The notes under the pieces: model-generated
Seen by the model: only the letters and a program-made list of their open reading frames with translations
The model's database searches: none
Told to the model about the DNA's origin: nothing
Shown here: in pieces, positions 44,384 to 53,258 of the stretch
Layout: every line of letters begins with the position of its first letter
Numbering within the stretch: position 1 is the stretch's first letter
Program-made: the position numbers and the translations under genes
DNA from: Bacillota bacterium
GTDB taxonomy: Bacteria > Bacillota > Clostridia > Acetivibrionales > DSM-1351
Length of the DNA stretch: 64,000 nucleotides
NCBI GenBank assembly: GCA_023409265.1
Contig: JAEYHZ010000008.1
Coordinates: 1 to 64,000 of the forward strand
Direction of reading: 5' to 3'

Positions 44384-44644
44384 TTATCGAGGTTGAATAT
44401 AAAACTTAATGGCTGTTCTTTCTTCGCCATCAATATTAACCTCTGCAAAAGCGGGAACTGCAACGAGATCGATTCCATTAGGAGCTACAAAACCGCGAGT
44501 GATAGCAATTGCTTTAACCGCCTGGTTTACTGCTCCAGCTCCAACTGCCTGGATTTCTGCATAATTGTTGTCGCGTAAAACAGCGGCTAATGCTCCAGCA
44601 ACAGATTTGGGCTGCGAATTAGCTGAAACTTTTAGAACTTCCAT
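44384..44644 (-). CDS. spoVS: Stage V sporulation protein S
   Basis: The 86-residue protein is nearly invariant in spore formers: MEVLKVSANSQPKSVAGALA, AEIQAVGAGAVNQAVKAIA and AEVNIDGEERTAIKFYIQPR-type ending. It is an Alba-like small protein needed for late sporulation. AGGAGG precedes the ATG. It supports the view that the organism forms spores. The 244-bp gap upstream (44645-44888) shows no gene. Confidence 0.97.
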   Translation of the reverse strand: MEVLKVSANSQPKSVAGALAAVLRDNNYAEIQAVGAGAVNQAVKAIAITRGFVAPNGIDLVAVPAFAEVNIDGEERTAIKFYIQPR

Positions 44645-44888
44645 AAATACATCCTCCTAAAAAATGCTTTAATAAAATAATAAAAAAAATAGATTTATAT
44701 ATCTAAATATTACTATTCTATATATTACTGCAAATTCCTTCTTTTTACATTTAAAATTTTAAATAAACATTTCTGGCTTTATTTGTCAGGTTTTCACATG
44801 TTGTTTGTCGCATCCAATAAAGTTAATTTATGAAGTCTCTCGCCTTGTTCTTTTGAAAAATATCTCTTTGAGAAATCGGATCTTGTAA

Positions 44889-45902
44889 CTAAACGATCCT
44901 GAATAAATCAATACCTTCTCTTGCAATTACCTTTATAGACCCAATATTGAAGTCAGCCCTTAATTTGTCTATATTTTGACGCTTTTGACCAACAATGTTT
45001 GAAACCTCTCCGGGCTTACATTCAATGACAACTTCCCGCCTATCTTTCACCTTGTTGTTCAGGAAATATTTCTCCAGCTTGTTTCTCAGCAGTCTGGATT
45101 GAACCAGTTGTCTTAACGCCGGGTGAAATGGCCCTGCTATGACTTCACCGTTTTCGCTGATACTTTCCGTGGGTTGCAGCCCGATACGGATGACATTAAT
45201 ATTGTTTTCTTCATAGAGCTCCAGTAATTTGGCACTGATATCAACTGCCTCCTCCAGAGTCAAAGGAGTATATCGACCCTGCTCATACATTTTTTGCAGG
45301 TAAGTATTTCGAATAACCAGCGTAGGATATATTCTGACAAGGTCGGGGTCAATCTGAATTACTCTTTTTGCTGTAAGTAAGGCCTTTTCGGCAGTGTCTT
45401 CAGGTAACCCGATCATAGTTTGTATTCCGAGTGAAAAGCCCTTCTTCTTAATCATTTCAGAAGCCTGTACCACAGCCTCCATACTGTGCCCCCTGTTACT
45501 GCAGCCGAGTACACGGTCGTCCAGGCTCTGTGCGCCCAATTCAATGGTTTTAACTCCATACCTTGCCAAAAGCTCAAGTATGTCTTCACTTATATAATCA
45601 GGTCTTGTGGAAAGTCTTAATTGATTTACTCTACCTGACTTTATATAACTGTAACCAATTTTTAAATACCATTCCTGTTCATCTTTTGAGATACCGGTAA
45701 AGCTTCCTCCATAAAACCCTATTTCTACAAATGCACTACCTGCGGTTTTAAGATGCTCTTCTATGGTATTTCTTATGTCCGACTCACTGGCTTCAGTGAC
45801 TTGTCCGCTTATGGTTTTCTGATTGCAAAAGATACAGTCATATGGACAGCCCTTATGAGGAACAAAAACCGGGATAACTATATGCTTCTTTATTGTCAAC
45901 AC
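44889..45902 (-). CDS. Radical SAM protein of the Elp3-like COG1243 group
   Basis: The 337-residue protein has the radical SAM cluster motif CPYDCIFCNQ near residues 19-28 and typical barrel sequences (VEIGFYGGSFTGI, LRLSTRPDYISEDIL, IELGAQSLDDRVL). Its function is unknown. In many clostridia this gene lies between rnc and smc, and the order is partly kept here. The start is uncertain: the GTG used is only one base after AGGAG, and a TTG one codon later is an alternative. The C-terminus is short compared with true Elp3 and has no acetyltransferase domain. Confidence 0.85.
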   Translation of the reverse strand: MLTIKKHIVIPVFVPHKGCPYDCIFCNQKTISGQVTEASESDIRNTIEEHLKTAGSAFVEIGFYGGSFTGISKDEQEWYLKIGYSYIKSGRVNQLRLSTRPDYISEDILELLARYGVKTIELGAQSLDDRVLGCSNRGHSMEAVVQASEMIKKKGFSLGIQTMIGLPEDTAEKALLTAKRVIQIDPDLVRIYPTLVIRNTYLQKMYEQGRYTPLTLEEAVDISAKLLELYEENNINVIRIGLQPTESISENGEVIAGPFHPALRQLVQSRLLRNKLEKYFLNNKVKDRREVVIECKPGEVSNIVGQKRQNIDKLRADFNIGSIKVIAREGIDLFRIV

Positions 45903-45922
45903 TCCTTTTATTCATTAACCCA

Positions 45923-46108
45923 AGAACCTGTTTAGTATCTGCTTGTACTTGACATTTTGAGTGAATTTTGTGTCAGGCAAGGCGAATTTTTGCAGCAATA
46001 ATCTGTTATAAAAGACAAACTTTTAATAGTTTGTCTTTTATAAATTTAAAACAGCATGGCGTAAAATACGCCAAAACGACGAGCGCAGTGGGATAATAAA
46101 CAGGTTCT
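45923..46108. mobile_element. MITE-like 186-bp element with 12-bp terminal inverted repeats
   Basis: The ends AGAACCTGTTTA (45923-45934) and TAAACAGGTTCT (46097-46108) are perfect inverted repeats. Inside lies a long hairpin, TTATAAAAGACAAACT/AGTTTGTCTTTTATAA, and small palindromes such as GGCGTA..TACGCC. There is no reading frame of note. The right end supplies part of the stop codon of rnc (TAG at 46107-46109). Size, ends and lack of coding fit a non-autonomous miniature transposable element. No target duplication is obvious. Confidence 0.72.
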
Positions 46109-46835
46109 AACATACGCTGAGCTTATCCAATGCGTCTTTCGCGGCATTTTGTTCTGATTCCTTTTTTGACCGGCCGGCTCCATGCCCGCATACAACATCA
46201 TTTACCCTTATTTCAGTGACAAAGGTTTTATTATGGTCCGGACCGCTTTCATCAATTACTGAATAGGAAATCTGTTTTTCCCCGTTCTGTTGAACCTTTT
46301 CCTGAAGTTGGGTTTTGTAATCTGTAAACAGCTTTCCCTGTACACTGCTCTTGATAATGTCCATCATGTGTTTCAGAATAAATTCCTTTACAATATCAAA
46401 TCCACCATCAAGATACACTGCACCCAACAAGGCCTCAAAAGCATCGGACAGTATGGAACTTTTGCTTCGGCCCCCGGAAAGTTCTTCTCCCTTTCCAAGC
46501 AGCAAAACTTCTCCGAGTCTAATATTTCCAGCACAACGAGACAGGGAACTTTCACACACAATTTTTGAACGAATAACCGTTAACTCTCCCTCAGGTAATT
46601 CAGGAAACATTTTATATAAATATTCACTAATGGTCAGGCTTAAAACCGAGTCGCCAAGAAACTCAATCCTTTCGTTATATTTAAGCTTCCTAGCTTTCTT
46701 TTCATTAGCATATGAGCTGTGAGTTATTGCAGTTAATATAACTTCCTTATCTTTAAAAGAATAATTTATCCTCTTTTCAAGAAGAGGTATATTGTCTGGT
46801 TTATTATTAGTGCTGTTTTTCAAACTGCTATTCAT
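46107..46835 (-). CDS. rnc: Ribonuclease III
   Basis: The protein of 242 residues cleaves double-stranded RNA in rRNA and mRNA processing. The catalytic domain has ERIEFLGDSVLSL and DAFEALLGAVYLDGG, and a C-terminal dsRNA-binding domain follows (DYKTQLQEKVQQNG, GAGRSKKESEQNAAKDAL). The ATG at 46835 is chosen because GGAGG is 6 nt upstream. The stop codon lies at the border of a MITE-like element, so insertion may have replaced the last codon or codons. Confidence 0.95.
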   Translation of the reverse strand: MNSSLKNSTNNKPDNIPLLEKRINYSFKDKEVILTAITHSSYANEKKARKLKYNERIEFLGDSVLSLTISEYLYKMFPELPEGELTVIRSKIVCESSLSRCAGNIRLGEVLLLGKGEELSGGRSKSSILSDAFEALLGAVYLDGGFDIVKEFILKHMMDIIKSSVQGKLFTDYKTQLQEKVQQNGEKQISYSVIDESGPDHNKTFVTEIRVNDVVCGHGAGRSKKESEQNAAKDALDKLSVC

Positions 46836-46898
46836 TACATCCCTCCGAACATTTGGCTTCAACATTGTTTATATAAAAAATGTAGCTTTCTTAAACAA

Positions 46899-46938
46899 TA
46901 AAATAAAAGGTGGAACTCATCCCCACCTTTTATTTTAT
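46899..46938 (-). terminator. Strong terminator between fabF and rnc
   Basis: TAAAATAAAAGGTGG pairs with CCACCTTTTATTTTA across an 8-10 nt loop, with T-rich ends on both strands. It separates rnc from the fatty acid operon, so rnc must have its own promoter in the short region after it. Confidence 0.88.
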
Positions 46939-47010
46939 ACTTTAATAACACATAGGTTCAATAGAAAATTCGTCGGCTGTTGAAAAAATTCTTACCTTAA
47001 GCGCGTTTCA

Positions 47011-47051
47011 ACGATGCGAAGGTGTCCTTAAGGACACCCCTTGCGTCGTTA
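47011..47051. repeat. Long GC-rich stem-loop after fabF
   Basis: AACGA-TGCGAAGG-TGTCC pairs with GGACA-CCCCTTGCG-TCGTT around TTAA, with a few bulges. No U-run follows on the minus strand, so it differs from the classic terminators in the window. It may be an extragenic palindrome or an mRNA stabiliser at the end of fabF. Confidence 0.5.
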
Positions 47052-47081
47052 TGTTATATCCATATCATCAATATATGTCTT

Positions 47082-48317
47082 TTATTCGTATTTCTTTAAG
47101 CATAATGTTGCATTATGACCACCAAATCCAAGTGAATTTGACAATGCATATTTTATATCTGCACTTCTTCCAACGTTTGGCACGCAGTCTATGTCACATT
47201 CAGGGTCCTGATTCTGAACGTTGATTGTTGGAGGCAGGAAGCCCTCCTTAAGCGCCATTGCAGTTACTATAGCTTCTATTGCACCTGCTGCTCCAAGCAA
47301 GTGACCGGTCATTGACTTGGTTGAACTCATCGAAAGATTCTTTGCATGATCACCAAATACTCTTTTGACAATGTTAACTTCTGTAGGATCGTTTAACGGT
47401 GTTGAAGTACCATGTGCATTAATATAACCAACCTGCTCAGGATTAATACCTGCATCCTTTATAGCCATTTGCATGCTCTTTACTCCGCCGTCACCTTCGG
47501 GATGTGGAGCTGTAATATGGTATGCATCACAGGTACAGCCATATCCAACTATTTCAGCTAGGATGTTTGCGCCCCTCTTAACAGCATGCTCCAATTCTTC
47601 GATTACAAGAATTGCGGCACCTTCACCTGGTATAAATCCATCCCTGTCCTTGTCAAAAGGTCTGCAGGCAGTAGCCGGATCAGGATTTTTTGTCATAGCT
47701 CCCATTGAACAGAAGCCTGCAAAGCTCATAATTGTGATACAAGCTTCAGCACCGCCGGTGATCATAACATCTGCATCACCGCGTTCAATTACTTTGAAAG
47801 CATCTCCGATTGCATTGTTACCTGTTGCACATGCAGTAACAACACACTCGTTAAAGCCTCTAAAACCGTACTCAATAGCTATTCTTCCGGCTGCCATATT
47901 GGAAATCATCATAGGAATAAAGAAGGGGCTTACTCTTCCGGCACCCTTATTTAGCATGACTGAATGCTGATCTTCAAGTGTTTCCAGACCACCAACACCC
48001 GAACCAACAATGACTCCGCACTTGTCCAGATCAAGACTCTCCAAATCCAGTTTTGAATCTTCAACAGCCAACTTGGCTGCAACCATAGCAAACTGATTAT
48101 ATCTATCCATTCTTCTGGCTTCTTTTTTATCAATATATTGAGAAGCATCAAAATCTTTTATTTCTGCTCCTACTTTTGTCGGAAGATTTGAAACATCAAT
48201 TCTAGTTACTTCACTTATACCATTTTTGCCTTCTTTAATAGCTCCCCAGAATTGCTCTGCACCCATACCTAAAGAAGAAACAACTCCAGCTCCTGTAATA
48301 ACTACACGTCTGCTCAT
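47082..48317 (-). CDS. fabF: Beta-ketoacyl-ACP synthase II
   Basis: The 411-residue condensing enzyme elongates acyl-ACP with malonyl-ACP. The catalytic Cys is in VTACATGNNAIGDA, and the two histidines are in NAHGTSTPLND and KSMTGHLLGAAG. It starts at ATG after GGAGG. A strong terminator lies between acpP and fabF, so it may be expressed by readthrough or its own promoter. Confidence 0.96.
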   Translation of the reverse strand: MSRRVVITGAGVVSSLGMGAEQFWGAIKEGKNGISEVTRIDVSNLPTKVGAEIKDFDASQYIDKKEARRMDRYNQFAMVAAKLAVEDSKLDLESLDLDKCGVIVGSGVGGLETLEDQHSVMLNKGAGRVSPFFIPMMISNMAAGRIAIEYGFRGFNECVVTACATGNNAIGDAFKVIERGDADVMITGGAEACITIMSFAGFCSMGAMTKNPDPATACRPFDKDRDGFIPGEGAAILVIEELEHAVKRGANILAEIVGYGCTCDAYHITAPHPEGDGGVKSMQMAIKDAGINPEQVGYINAHGTSTPLNDPTEVNIVKRVFGDHAKNLSMSSTKSMTGHLLGAAGAIEAIVTAMALKEGFLPPTINVQNQDPECDIDCVPNVGRSADIKYALSNSLGFGGHNATLCLKKYE

Positions 48318-48424
48318 AATTAACCTCCATTTATTCGTTTAATTTGTGAAAATTATTTTTAACTTAAGAAATTTGATCTATATAAACGTCCAAAGGACAT
48401 CTGAAACTTGATTACGGACATAAT

Positions 48425-48460
48425 ACTTAAAAAAAGTCCCTATTGGGACTTTTTTTAAGT
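48425..48460 (-). terminator. Perfect 16-bp-arm terminator overlapping the end of acpP
   Basis: ACTTAAAAAAAGTCCC pairs perfectly with its inverted copy around TATT. The right arm contains the last codon and stop of acpP (stop at 48455-48457). T-runs occur on both strands. It would release most transcripts after acpP and lower fabF expression. Confidence 0.9.
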
Positions 48461-48682
48461 ATTATTTTTGATGTATTCAACAGCATCACCAACTGTAGTG
48501 ATCTTTTCTGCCTGATCGTCTGGAATCTCAAGGCTGAATTCCTCTTCTAAAGCCATGATAAGCTCAACTATATCAAGAGAATCTGCTCCGAGATCATCTA
48601 TGAAAGAAGATTCCATAGCTATATCGTCTTCTTCAACACCTAACTGCTCAACAATTAACTTTTTTACTTTCTCGAAAACCAT
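48455..48682 (-). CDS. acpP: Acyl carrier protein
   Basis: The protein of 75 residues is small and acidic, with the phosphopantetheine serine in LGADSLDIVELIM. It carries growing acyl chains. The ATG at 48682 is chosen because GGAGG is 8 nt before it; the longer frame starts inside that site. The terminator hairpin covers its 3' end. Confidence 0.96.
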   Translation of the reverse strand: MVFEKVKKLIVEQLGVEEDDIAMESSFIDDLGADSLDIVELIMALEEEFSLEIPDDQAEKITTVGDAVEYIKNNT

Positions 48683-48828
48683 ATATTCACCTCCTTCCAA
48701 AGGATGGTTTCATAAATCACACACCTAATATAGTATGCAATTTTAAAAATTTTAAGCTGAACAACTTAAAAAATCCATCTTAAAGCTTAACCCTGATAAA
48801 TTTTCCAAGCACATTCATGCTTATATTA

Positions 48829-49566
48829 TTACATAACCAGCCCACCGTCAATATCTATTACCTGTCCGGTTACATATCCGGATTCTTCTGATGCCAGAAA
48901 CGCTACAACATTTGCAACATCTTCAGGTGTCCCGAACCTTCCAAGTGCAATCTTTTCGAGATATTTCTTCTTCAGATCCTCAGGTAATATTTCCGTCATA
49001 TCACTTTCAATCAGGCCCGGTGTTACGGCATTACAGGTAACACCTCTGGGAGCAAGCTCCTTGGCAGTTGTTTTTGTCAGAGCAATCATACCGCCTTTTG
49101 ATGCCGAATAATTTGCCTGACCAGGATTGCCGTAAGCTCCTGCAACAGATGAAATGTTGATTATTCTGCCATATCTTTTTTTTATCATCAGCTTGGAAGC
49201 TGCCTTTGTACAGAGAAAAGTTCCTTTCAGGTTAATATCCAGGACGGTGTCCCAATCGTCCTCAGACATCATAGCCATAGGTTTATCCCTGGTTATTCCG
49301 GCATTATTGATCAGAATATCAACGCCTCCAAAGGTATCTACTGCTTTTGCTATCATCGCTTTCACGTCTTCTGCATTTCTTACATCACCAACTGTAGCTG
49401 CTACTTTAATCCCTGCAGCTTCAAGCTCACCAGCGGTTTTAAGAACAGATTCTGTAGTTCCGTTGAGTACAATGTTTGCGCCCAAGCTTCCTAGCTTCTC
49501 GGCGATTGCTTTTCCAAGTCCCCGTGAAGATCCTGTTATGATAGCCGTTTTTCCTTCAAATTGCAT
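48829..49566 (-). CDS. fabG: 3-oxoacyl-ACP reductase
   Basis: The 245-residue short-chain dehydrogenase reduces beta-ketoacyl-ACP with NADPH. It shows the nucleotide loop TGSSRGLGKAIAEKL, NNAGITRDK, catalytic Ser in INISSVAG and Tyr-Lys in YSASKGGMIA. It follows fabD by 20 bp. Confidence 0.95.
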   Translation of the reverse strand: MQFEGKTAIITGSSRGLGKAIAEKLGSLGANIVLNGTTESVLKTAGELEAAGIKVAATVGDVRNAEDVKAMIAKAVDTFGGVDILINNAGITRDKPMAMMSEDDWDTVLDINLKGTFLCTKAASKLMIKKRYGRIINISSVAGAYGNPGQANYSASKGGMIALTKTTAKELAPRGVTCNAVTPGLIESDMTEILPEDLKKKYLEKIALGRFGTPEDVANVVAFLASEESGYVTGQVIDIDGGLVM

Positions 49567-49586
49567 AATTACACCTCCGCGGTCTC

Positions 49587-50522
49587 TTACTTTGTCAACT
49601 CTTCCAAAGTTGCATTGAGGCTGTCAATATTTTCAACATTAAGCACTTTTGCTTCCTTGTTAATTTTCTTTACAAAACCGCTGAGAACCTTTCCCGGTCC
49701 AATTTCAACAAAGGTGTCCACACCCTGTTCCAACATGGTTTTAACGCAATTTTCCCACAATACAGAATTACTTACCTGATTAATTAAAGTTTCCTTTACT
49801 TCGTCCTTGTTAGTAACACACTTTGCTGTAACGTTAACTACAACCGGTATATTTATATCATTCAGGGTTATTTTTTCTAGTTCAACTGCAAGCTTTTCAC
49901 CCGCGGGTTTTAGCAGACTGCAGTGAAATGGCGCACTAACAGGAAGCAGCATAGCTCTCTTCGCACCCTTTGCCTTACAGATTTCATTTGCCTTTTCAAC
50001 AGCTGCTGCTTCACCGGCAATTGCCAGCTGACCCGGACAATTGAAATTGGCTGGCTCCACAACTCCGACAGCAGAAGCCTCTTTGCAGCTTTCTATTACA
50101 GCCTCATTATCAAGACCGATAATTGCTGACATGGCTCCTACTCCAACAGGAACAGCCTCCTGCATGAATTTTCCTCTTTTTCTTACAAGTGCTACAGCAT
50201 CCTTGAAGCTGATAGTACCTGCAGCCACGTGAGCAGCATATTCTCCCAGGCTGAGACCTGCTACGAAATCAGGCTTAATCCCCTTTTCAAGAAGTGGCTG
50301 CATGCATGCAACACTGGTTGTAACAATTGTTGGCTGAGTATTTTCAGTAATTTTTAAGGTTTCATCATCACCATTGAATATCATTTCTTTTATATCAAAA
50401 CCCAATGCTTCAGTAGCTGCTTCAAAAATTTCGTCAGCACTTTTATACTCAGCAGCAATATCTTTTCCCATACCTACATACTGAGCTCCCTGTCCGGGAA
50501 ATATAAAAGCTAATTTACCCAT
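49587..50522 (-). CDS. fabD: Malonyl CoA-ACP transacylase
   Basis: The protein of 311 residues has FIFPGQGAQYVGMG, the active-site serine in GLSLGEYAAHVAAG and the histidine in SAPFHCSLL. It loads malonyl groups on ACP. The ATG at 50522 is selected because GGAGG is 6 nt before it; the longer frame begins inside that site. Confidence 0.96.
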   Translation of the reverse strand: MGKLAFIFPGQGAQYVGMGKDIAAEYKSADEIFEAATEALGFDIKEMIFNGDDETLKITENTQPTIVTTSVACMQPLLEKGIKPDFVAGLSLGEYAAHVAAGTISFKDAVALVRKRGKFMQEAVPVGVGAMSAIIGLDNEAVIESCKEASAVGVVEPANFNCPGQLAIAGEAAAVEKANEICKAKGAKRAMLLPVSAPFHCSLLKPAGEKLAVELEKITLNDINIPVVVNVTAKCVTNKDEVKETLINQVSNSVLWENCVKTMLEQGVDTFVEIGPGKVLSGFVKKINKEAKVLNVENIDSLNATLEELTK

Positions 50523-50563
50523 ACAAACCTCCAAATTAATTATTTATAATAGACATGATTAAA

Positions 50564-51565
50564 TTATCTAGCCCATTTAATTAGTATGGAACCCCAGGTC
50601 AAGCCGCCGCCAAACCCCACAAGTACCATATTGTCACCTTTTTTCAGCTTTCCTTCCCTGCTTGCTTCATCCAAAGCAACCGGAATTGAAGCTGAAGATA
50701 TATTTCCATACTTCTGAATCACATAGTGGAGTTTCTCATCTGTTACACCAAGTTTCTTGATAGCACCGTCAATAATTCTTGTATTTGCCTGATGGGGGAA
50801 GATATAGTTTAAATCCTCCACTGTCATATTAAGATCTTCCAAAACTCTCAGAGTAGCGGATGACATTGCTTTAACAGCAAATTTGAAAACCTCTGTTCCG
50901 TCCATCCAAATAGAATTTAATTTTCCACCAGGTCTTTTTTCTCTTTCAGCTTCGGTGAGATGAAGATTTGGTATTGTAATATTCATACCTGCAGTTCCAT
51001 CTGAACCCAGGAAGGAATTAAGTATTCCGTGACCTTCTTCAACTTCGCCGATTACTACCGCTCCAGCCCCGTCCCCAAAAAGCACACAGGTATTTCTGTC
51101 CTTCCAGTCAACCACCTTTGAAAGTCCTTCACAGCCTATTATCAAAGCATGTTTGAACATTCCGCTTGCAATAAACTGCTGAGCTGTTACCAGACCATAT
51201 ATGAAGCCAGTGCAGGCAGCATTAAGATCAAAAGCAGTTGCCTTTTTTGCCCCGATTGCTCCCTGTATTATACATGAAGTCGAGGGTGACATGTAGTCCG
51301 GTGTTTCTGTAGCCACTATTATCAAATCTATGTCTTCAGCCTGTAGATCTGCATCCTCAAGAGCCTTTCTTGCTGCCTCTATACCCATGATATAGGCCGG
51401 AGAATCTACATTTAAAATTCTTCTTTCGGAAATTCCTGTTCTCTTAATAATCCACTCATTAGATGTCTCAACCATTTGCTCCAAATCACTGTTTGTGAGC
51501 ACTTTTTCGGGTAAATAACTTCCAGTTCCCAGTATACCTATGCTATTAGTCGATATCGTCTTCAG
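50564..51565 (-). CDS. fabH: Beta-ketoacyl-ACP synthase III, probable CTG start
   Basis: FabH starts fatty acid synthesis from acetyl- or branched acyl-CoA. The catalytic Cys is in NAACTGFIYGL, His in FPHQANTR and Asn in KYGNISSASIP. The first ATG/GTG/TTG in frame is a GTG at 51502, which would omit the conserved first strand. The frame continues upstream as SIGILGTGSYLPEKVLTNSD with no stop back to 51574, but with only CTG (51563-51565) as a plausible start, 9 nt after GGAGG. That gives 333 residues and a 20-bp overlap with plsX. The alternative is the shorter form. Confidence 0.85.
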   Translation of the reverse strand: MKTISTNSIGILGTGSYLPEKVLTNSDLEQMVETSNEWIIKRTGISERRILNVDSPAYIMGIEAARKALEDADLQAEDIDLIIVATETPDYMSPSTSCIIQGAIGAKKATAFDLNAACTGFIYGLVTAQQFIASGMFKHALIIGCEGLSKVVDWKDRNTCVLFGDGAGAVVIGEVEEGHGILNSFLGSDGTAGMNITIPNLHLTEAEREKRPGGKLNSIWMDGTEVFKFAVKAMSSATLRVLEDLNMTVEDLNYIFPHQANTRIIDGAIKKLGVTDEKLHYVIQKYGNISSASIPVALDEASREGKLKKGDNMVLVGFGGGLTWGSILIKWAR

Positions 51566-52574
51566 AGGGCTTCACCTCCATATTTTTGAATTGTTCTCTG
51601 ATTTCATCCACAATACCGTTTTTAATTAGCGGTAATGTTCTTTTAAGTATTGCAGTTCTTATTGTTTTTGCTTTAGATGATCCGTGACTTTTTATGACAA
51701 GTCCGTTTATCCCTAAAACCGGCGCGCCTGCGAGCTCATCAGGATCGAGTTTGTTTTTAAAATCCCTAAAAAATGGCTTGACCAAAAGGTAGCATATTTT
51801 TGTAAGAATATTTGATGTAAATATCTTTTTCAATTCCTTCATGAAGAAGGAACCTGCTCCCTCATACAGCTTAAGAGCTACATTTCCTACATATCCATCA
51901 CAAACAGCAACGTCGACTTCGCCGCCTGTAATATCATTACCCTCTATATTACCAACAAAATTGACAGGTGATGATGATAGGAGCCCGAAAGCCTGCTTCA
52001 GAGTGTCATTACCCTTTGCATCCTCGGAACCTACATTCACCAGGCCAACTTTGGGGGTTTCCTGATTAAATATCAGCTTCATATAAATTGAACCCATTAT
52101 ACCGAACTGCAGATAGTTTAATGGTTTGCAAACCGTATTCATACCAGCATCTATAATAAGACACATATTCTTTTTAGTTGGAACCAGTGCAGGCATGGAT
52201 GGTCTGTCTATTCCCTTCAATCTCCCTACTATGAGCAAAGAACCTGTCAATAGTGCTCCGGTATTGCCTGCAGATAAAAAAGCATCACCTTTTTTCTCTT
52301 TTAACATTTTCAAGCCAACTACCATAGAGGAATCTTTTTTACCCCTGATTGCTTTTGTGGGAGTATCGTCTCCTTTTATAACTTCAGTAGCATTTACTAT
52401 CTCAATTCTATCTTTGTTATATTCCTTGCTTTTCAAAACTTTCTCTATAACTTCACTTATCCCTACTAATGTTATTTTAAAACCATCCTGCATACTTATT
52501 GCTTCCAAACAGCCATCTATAATAGCCTCGGGAGCATTGTCCCCACCCATGGCATCTACAATTATATTTATCAT
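51546..52574 (-). CDS. plsX: Phosphate acyltransferase PlsX
   Basis: The protein of 342 residues converts acyl-ACP to acyl-phosphate for phospholipid synthesis. It starts INIIVDAMGGDNAP and holds GGEVDVAVCDGYVGN and LAGAPVLGINGLVIKSHG. The ATG at 52574 is preferred over an upstream TTG that overlaps the ribosome binding site. It follows fapR in the usual FapR operon, and its 3' end carries the ribosome binding site of fabH. Confidence 0.94.
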   Translation of the reverse strand: MINIIVDAMGGDNAPEAIIDGCLEAISMQDGFKITLVGISEVIEKVLKSKEYNKDRIEIVNATEVIKGDDTPTKAIRGKKDSSMVVGLKMLKEKKGDAFLSAGNTGALLTGSLLIVGRLKGIDRPSMPALVPTKKNMCLIIDAGMNTVCKPLNYLQFGIMGSIYMKLIFNQETPKVGLVNVGSEDAKGNDTLKQAFGLLSSSPVNFVGNIEGNDITGGEVDVAVCDGYVGNVALKLYEGAGSFFMKELKKIFTSNILTKICYLLVKPFFRDFKNKLDPDELAGAPVLGINGLVIKSHGSSKAKTIRTAILKRTLPLIKNGIVDEIREQFKNMEVKPSEDDID

Positions 52575-52644
52575 AAATTTATATTCCTCCAATTATTAAG
52601 GAACAACCGATAATATTCATACTTAAAAATACCTGTTATGATTA

Positions 52645-53235
52645 TTACCTGTTTTGCTGCTCCTTTACACTGCCTTTGTCTATTGTTACCAGAATAAATT
52701 TCCCCCGGAAAACTTCTACGCTTTTTTCGTATATCTTAACCCATACGATAAACCGGTTGCGTTTCGATTCTCTCACTTCAGCTTTGGCAACCAGTTTTGC
52801 ACCAGAGTATACAGGAATTTTGTATTTTATGTTTGCAATTCCAACAAGGGCAACCTGGGCATCAATAACTGCAATGGCAAGAGTCTCGGCTAACGAGTAA
52901 ATATAATGTCCTCTTATTATGTGGGTTTTCTCAAATGCCATAGTGCTGTTTGTTTCCATAAGTGATATAGCACTTTGACCAAGCTGTAAATCAATAAGTT
53001 CTCCTATAAATTCTCTGCCCTCTATGGATTTCAGCTTTTCCTGGTTGGACTCGGCTACGTTTTTTATTCTCTCTCTTAGCTCTGGAATCCCTAATTCCAG
53101 CCTATCCAACCGAATTGTCGGTACACTTACCTTAAAAAAATCAGCCAATTCTTCATCTGTTAAAAATGGGTCATACTTGATTTTTTCAAGTAAAATTTTT
53201 TGTCTCTGTTGTTTCTGTGAAGACGATCTGCTCAC
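52645..53235 (-). CDS. fapR: Fatty acid biosynthesis repressor FapR
   Basis: The protein of about 196 residues has an N-terminal helix-turn-helix (FLTDEELADFFKVSVPTIRLDR) and a hot-dog fold domain that binds malonyl-CoA (FIGELIDLQLGQSAISLM). Malonyl-CoA releases it from operators in front of fap/plsX/fab genes. Start choice is uncertain between GTG at 53247 and GTG at 53235; the latter is 5-7 nt after AAGGGGTG. A probable operator lies directly upstream. Confidence 0.93.
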   Translation of the reverse strand: MSRSSSQKQQRQKILLEKIKYDPFLTDEELADFFKVSVPTIRLDRLELGIPELRERIKNVAESNQEKLKSIEGREFIGELIDLQLGQSAISLMETNSTMAFEKTHIIRGHYIYSLAETLAIAVIDAQVALVGIANIKYKIPVYSGAKLVAKAEVRESKRNRFIVWVKIYEKSVEVFRGKFILVTIDKGSVKEQQNR

Positions 53236-53258
53236 AAACAACCACACCCCTTATTAAT

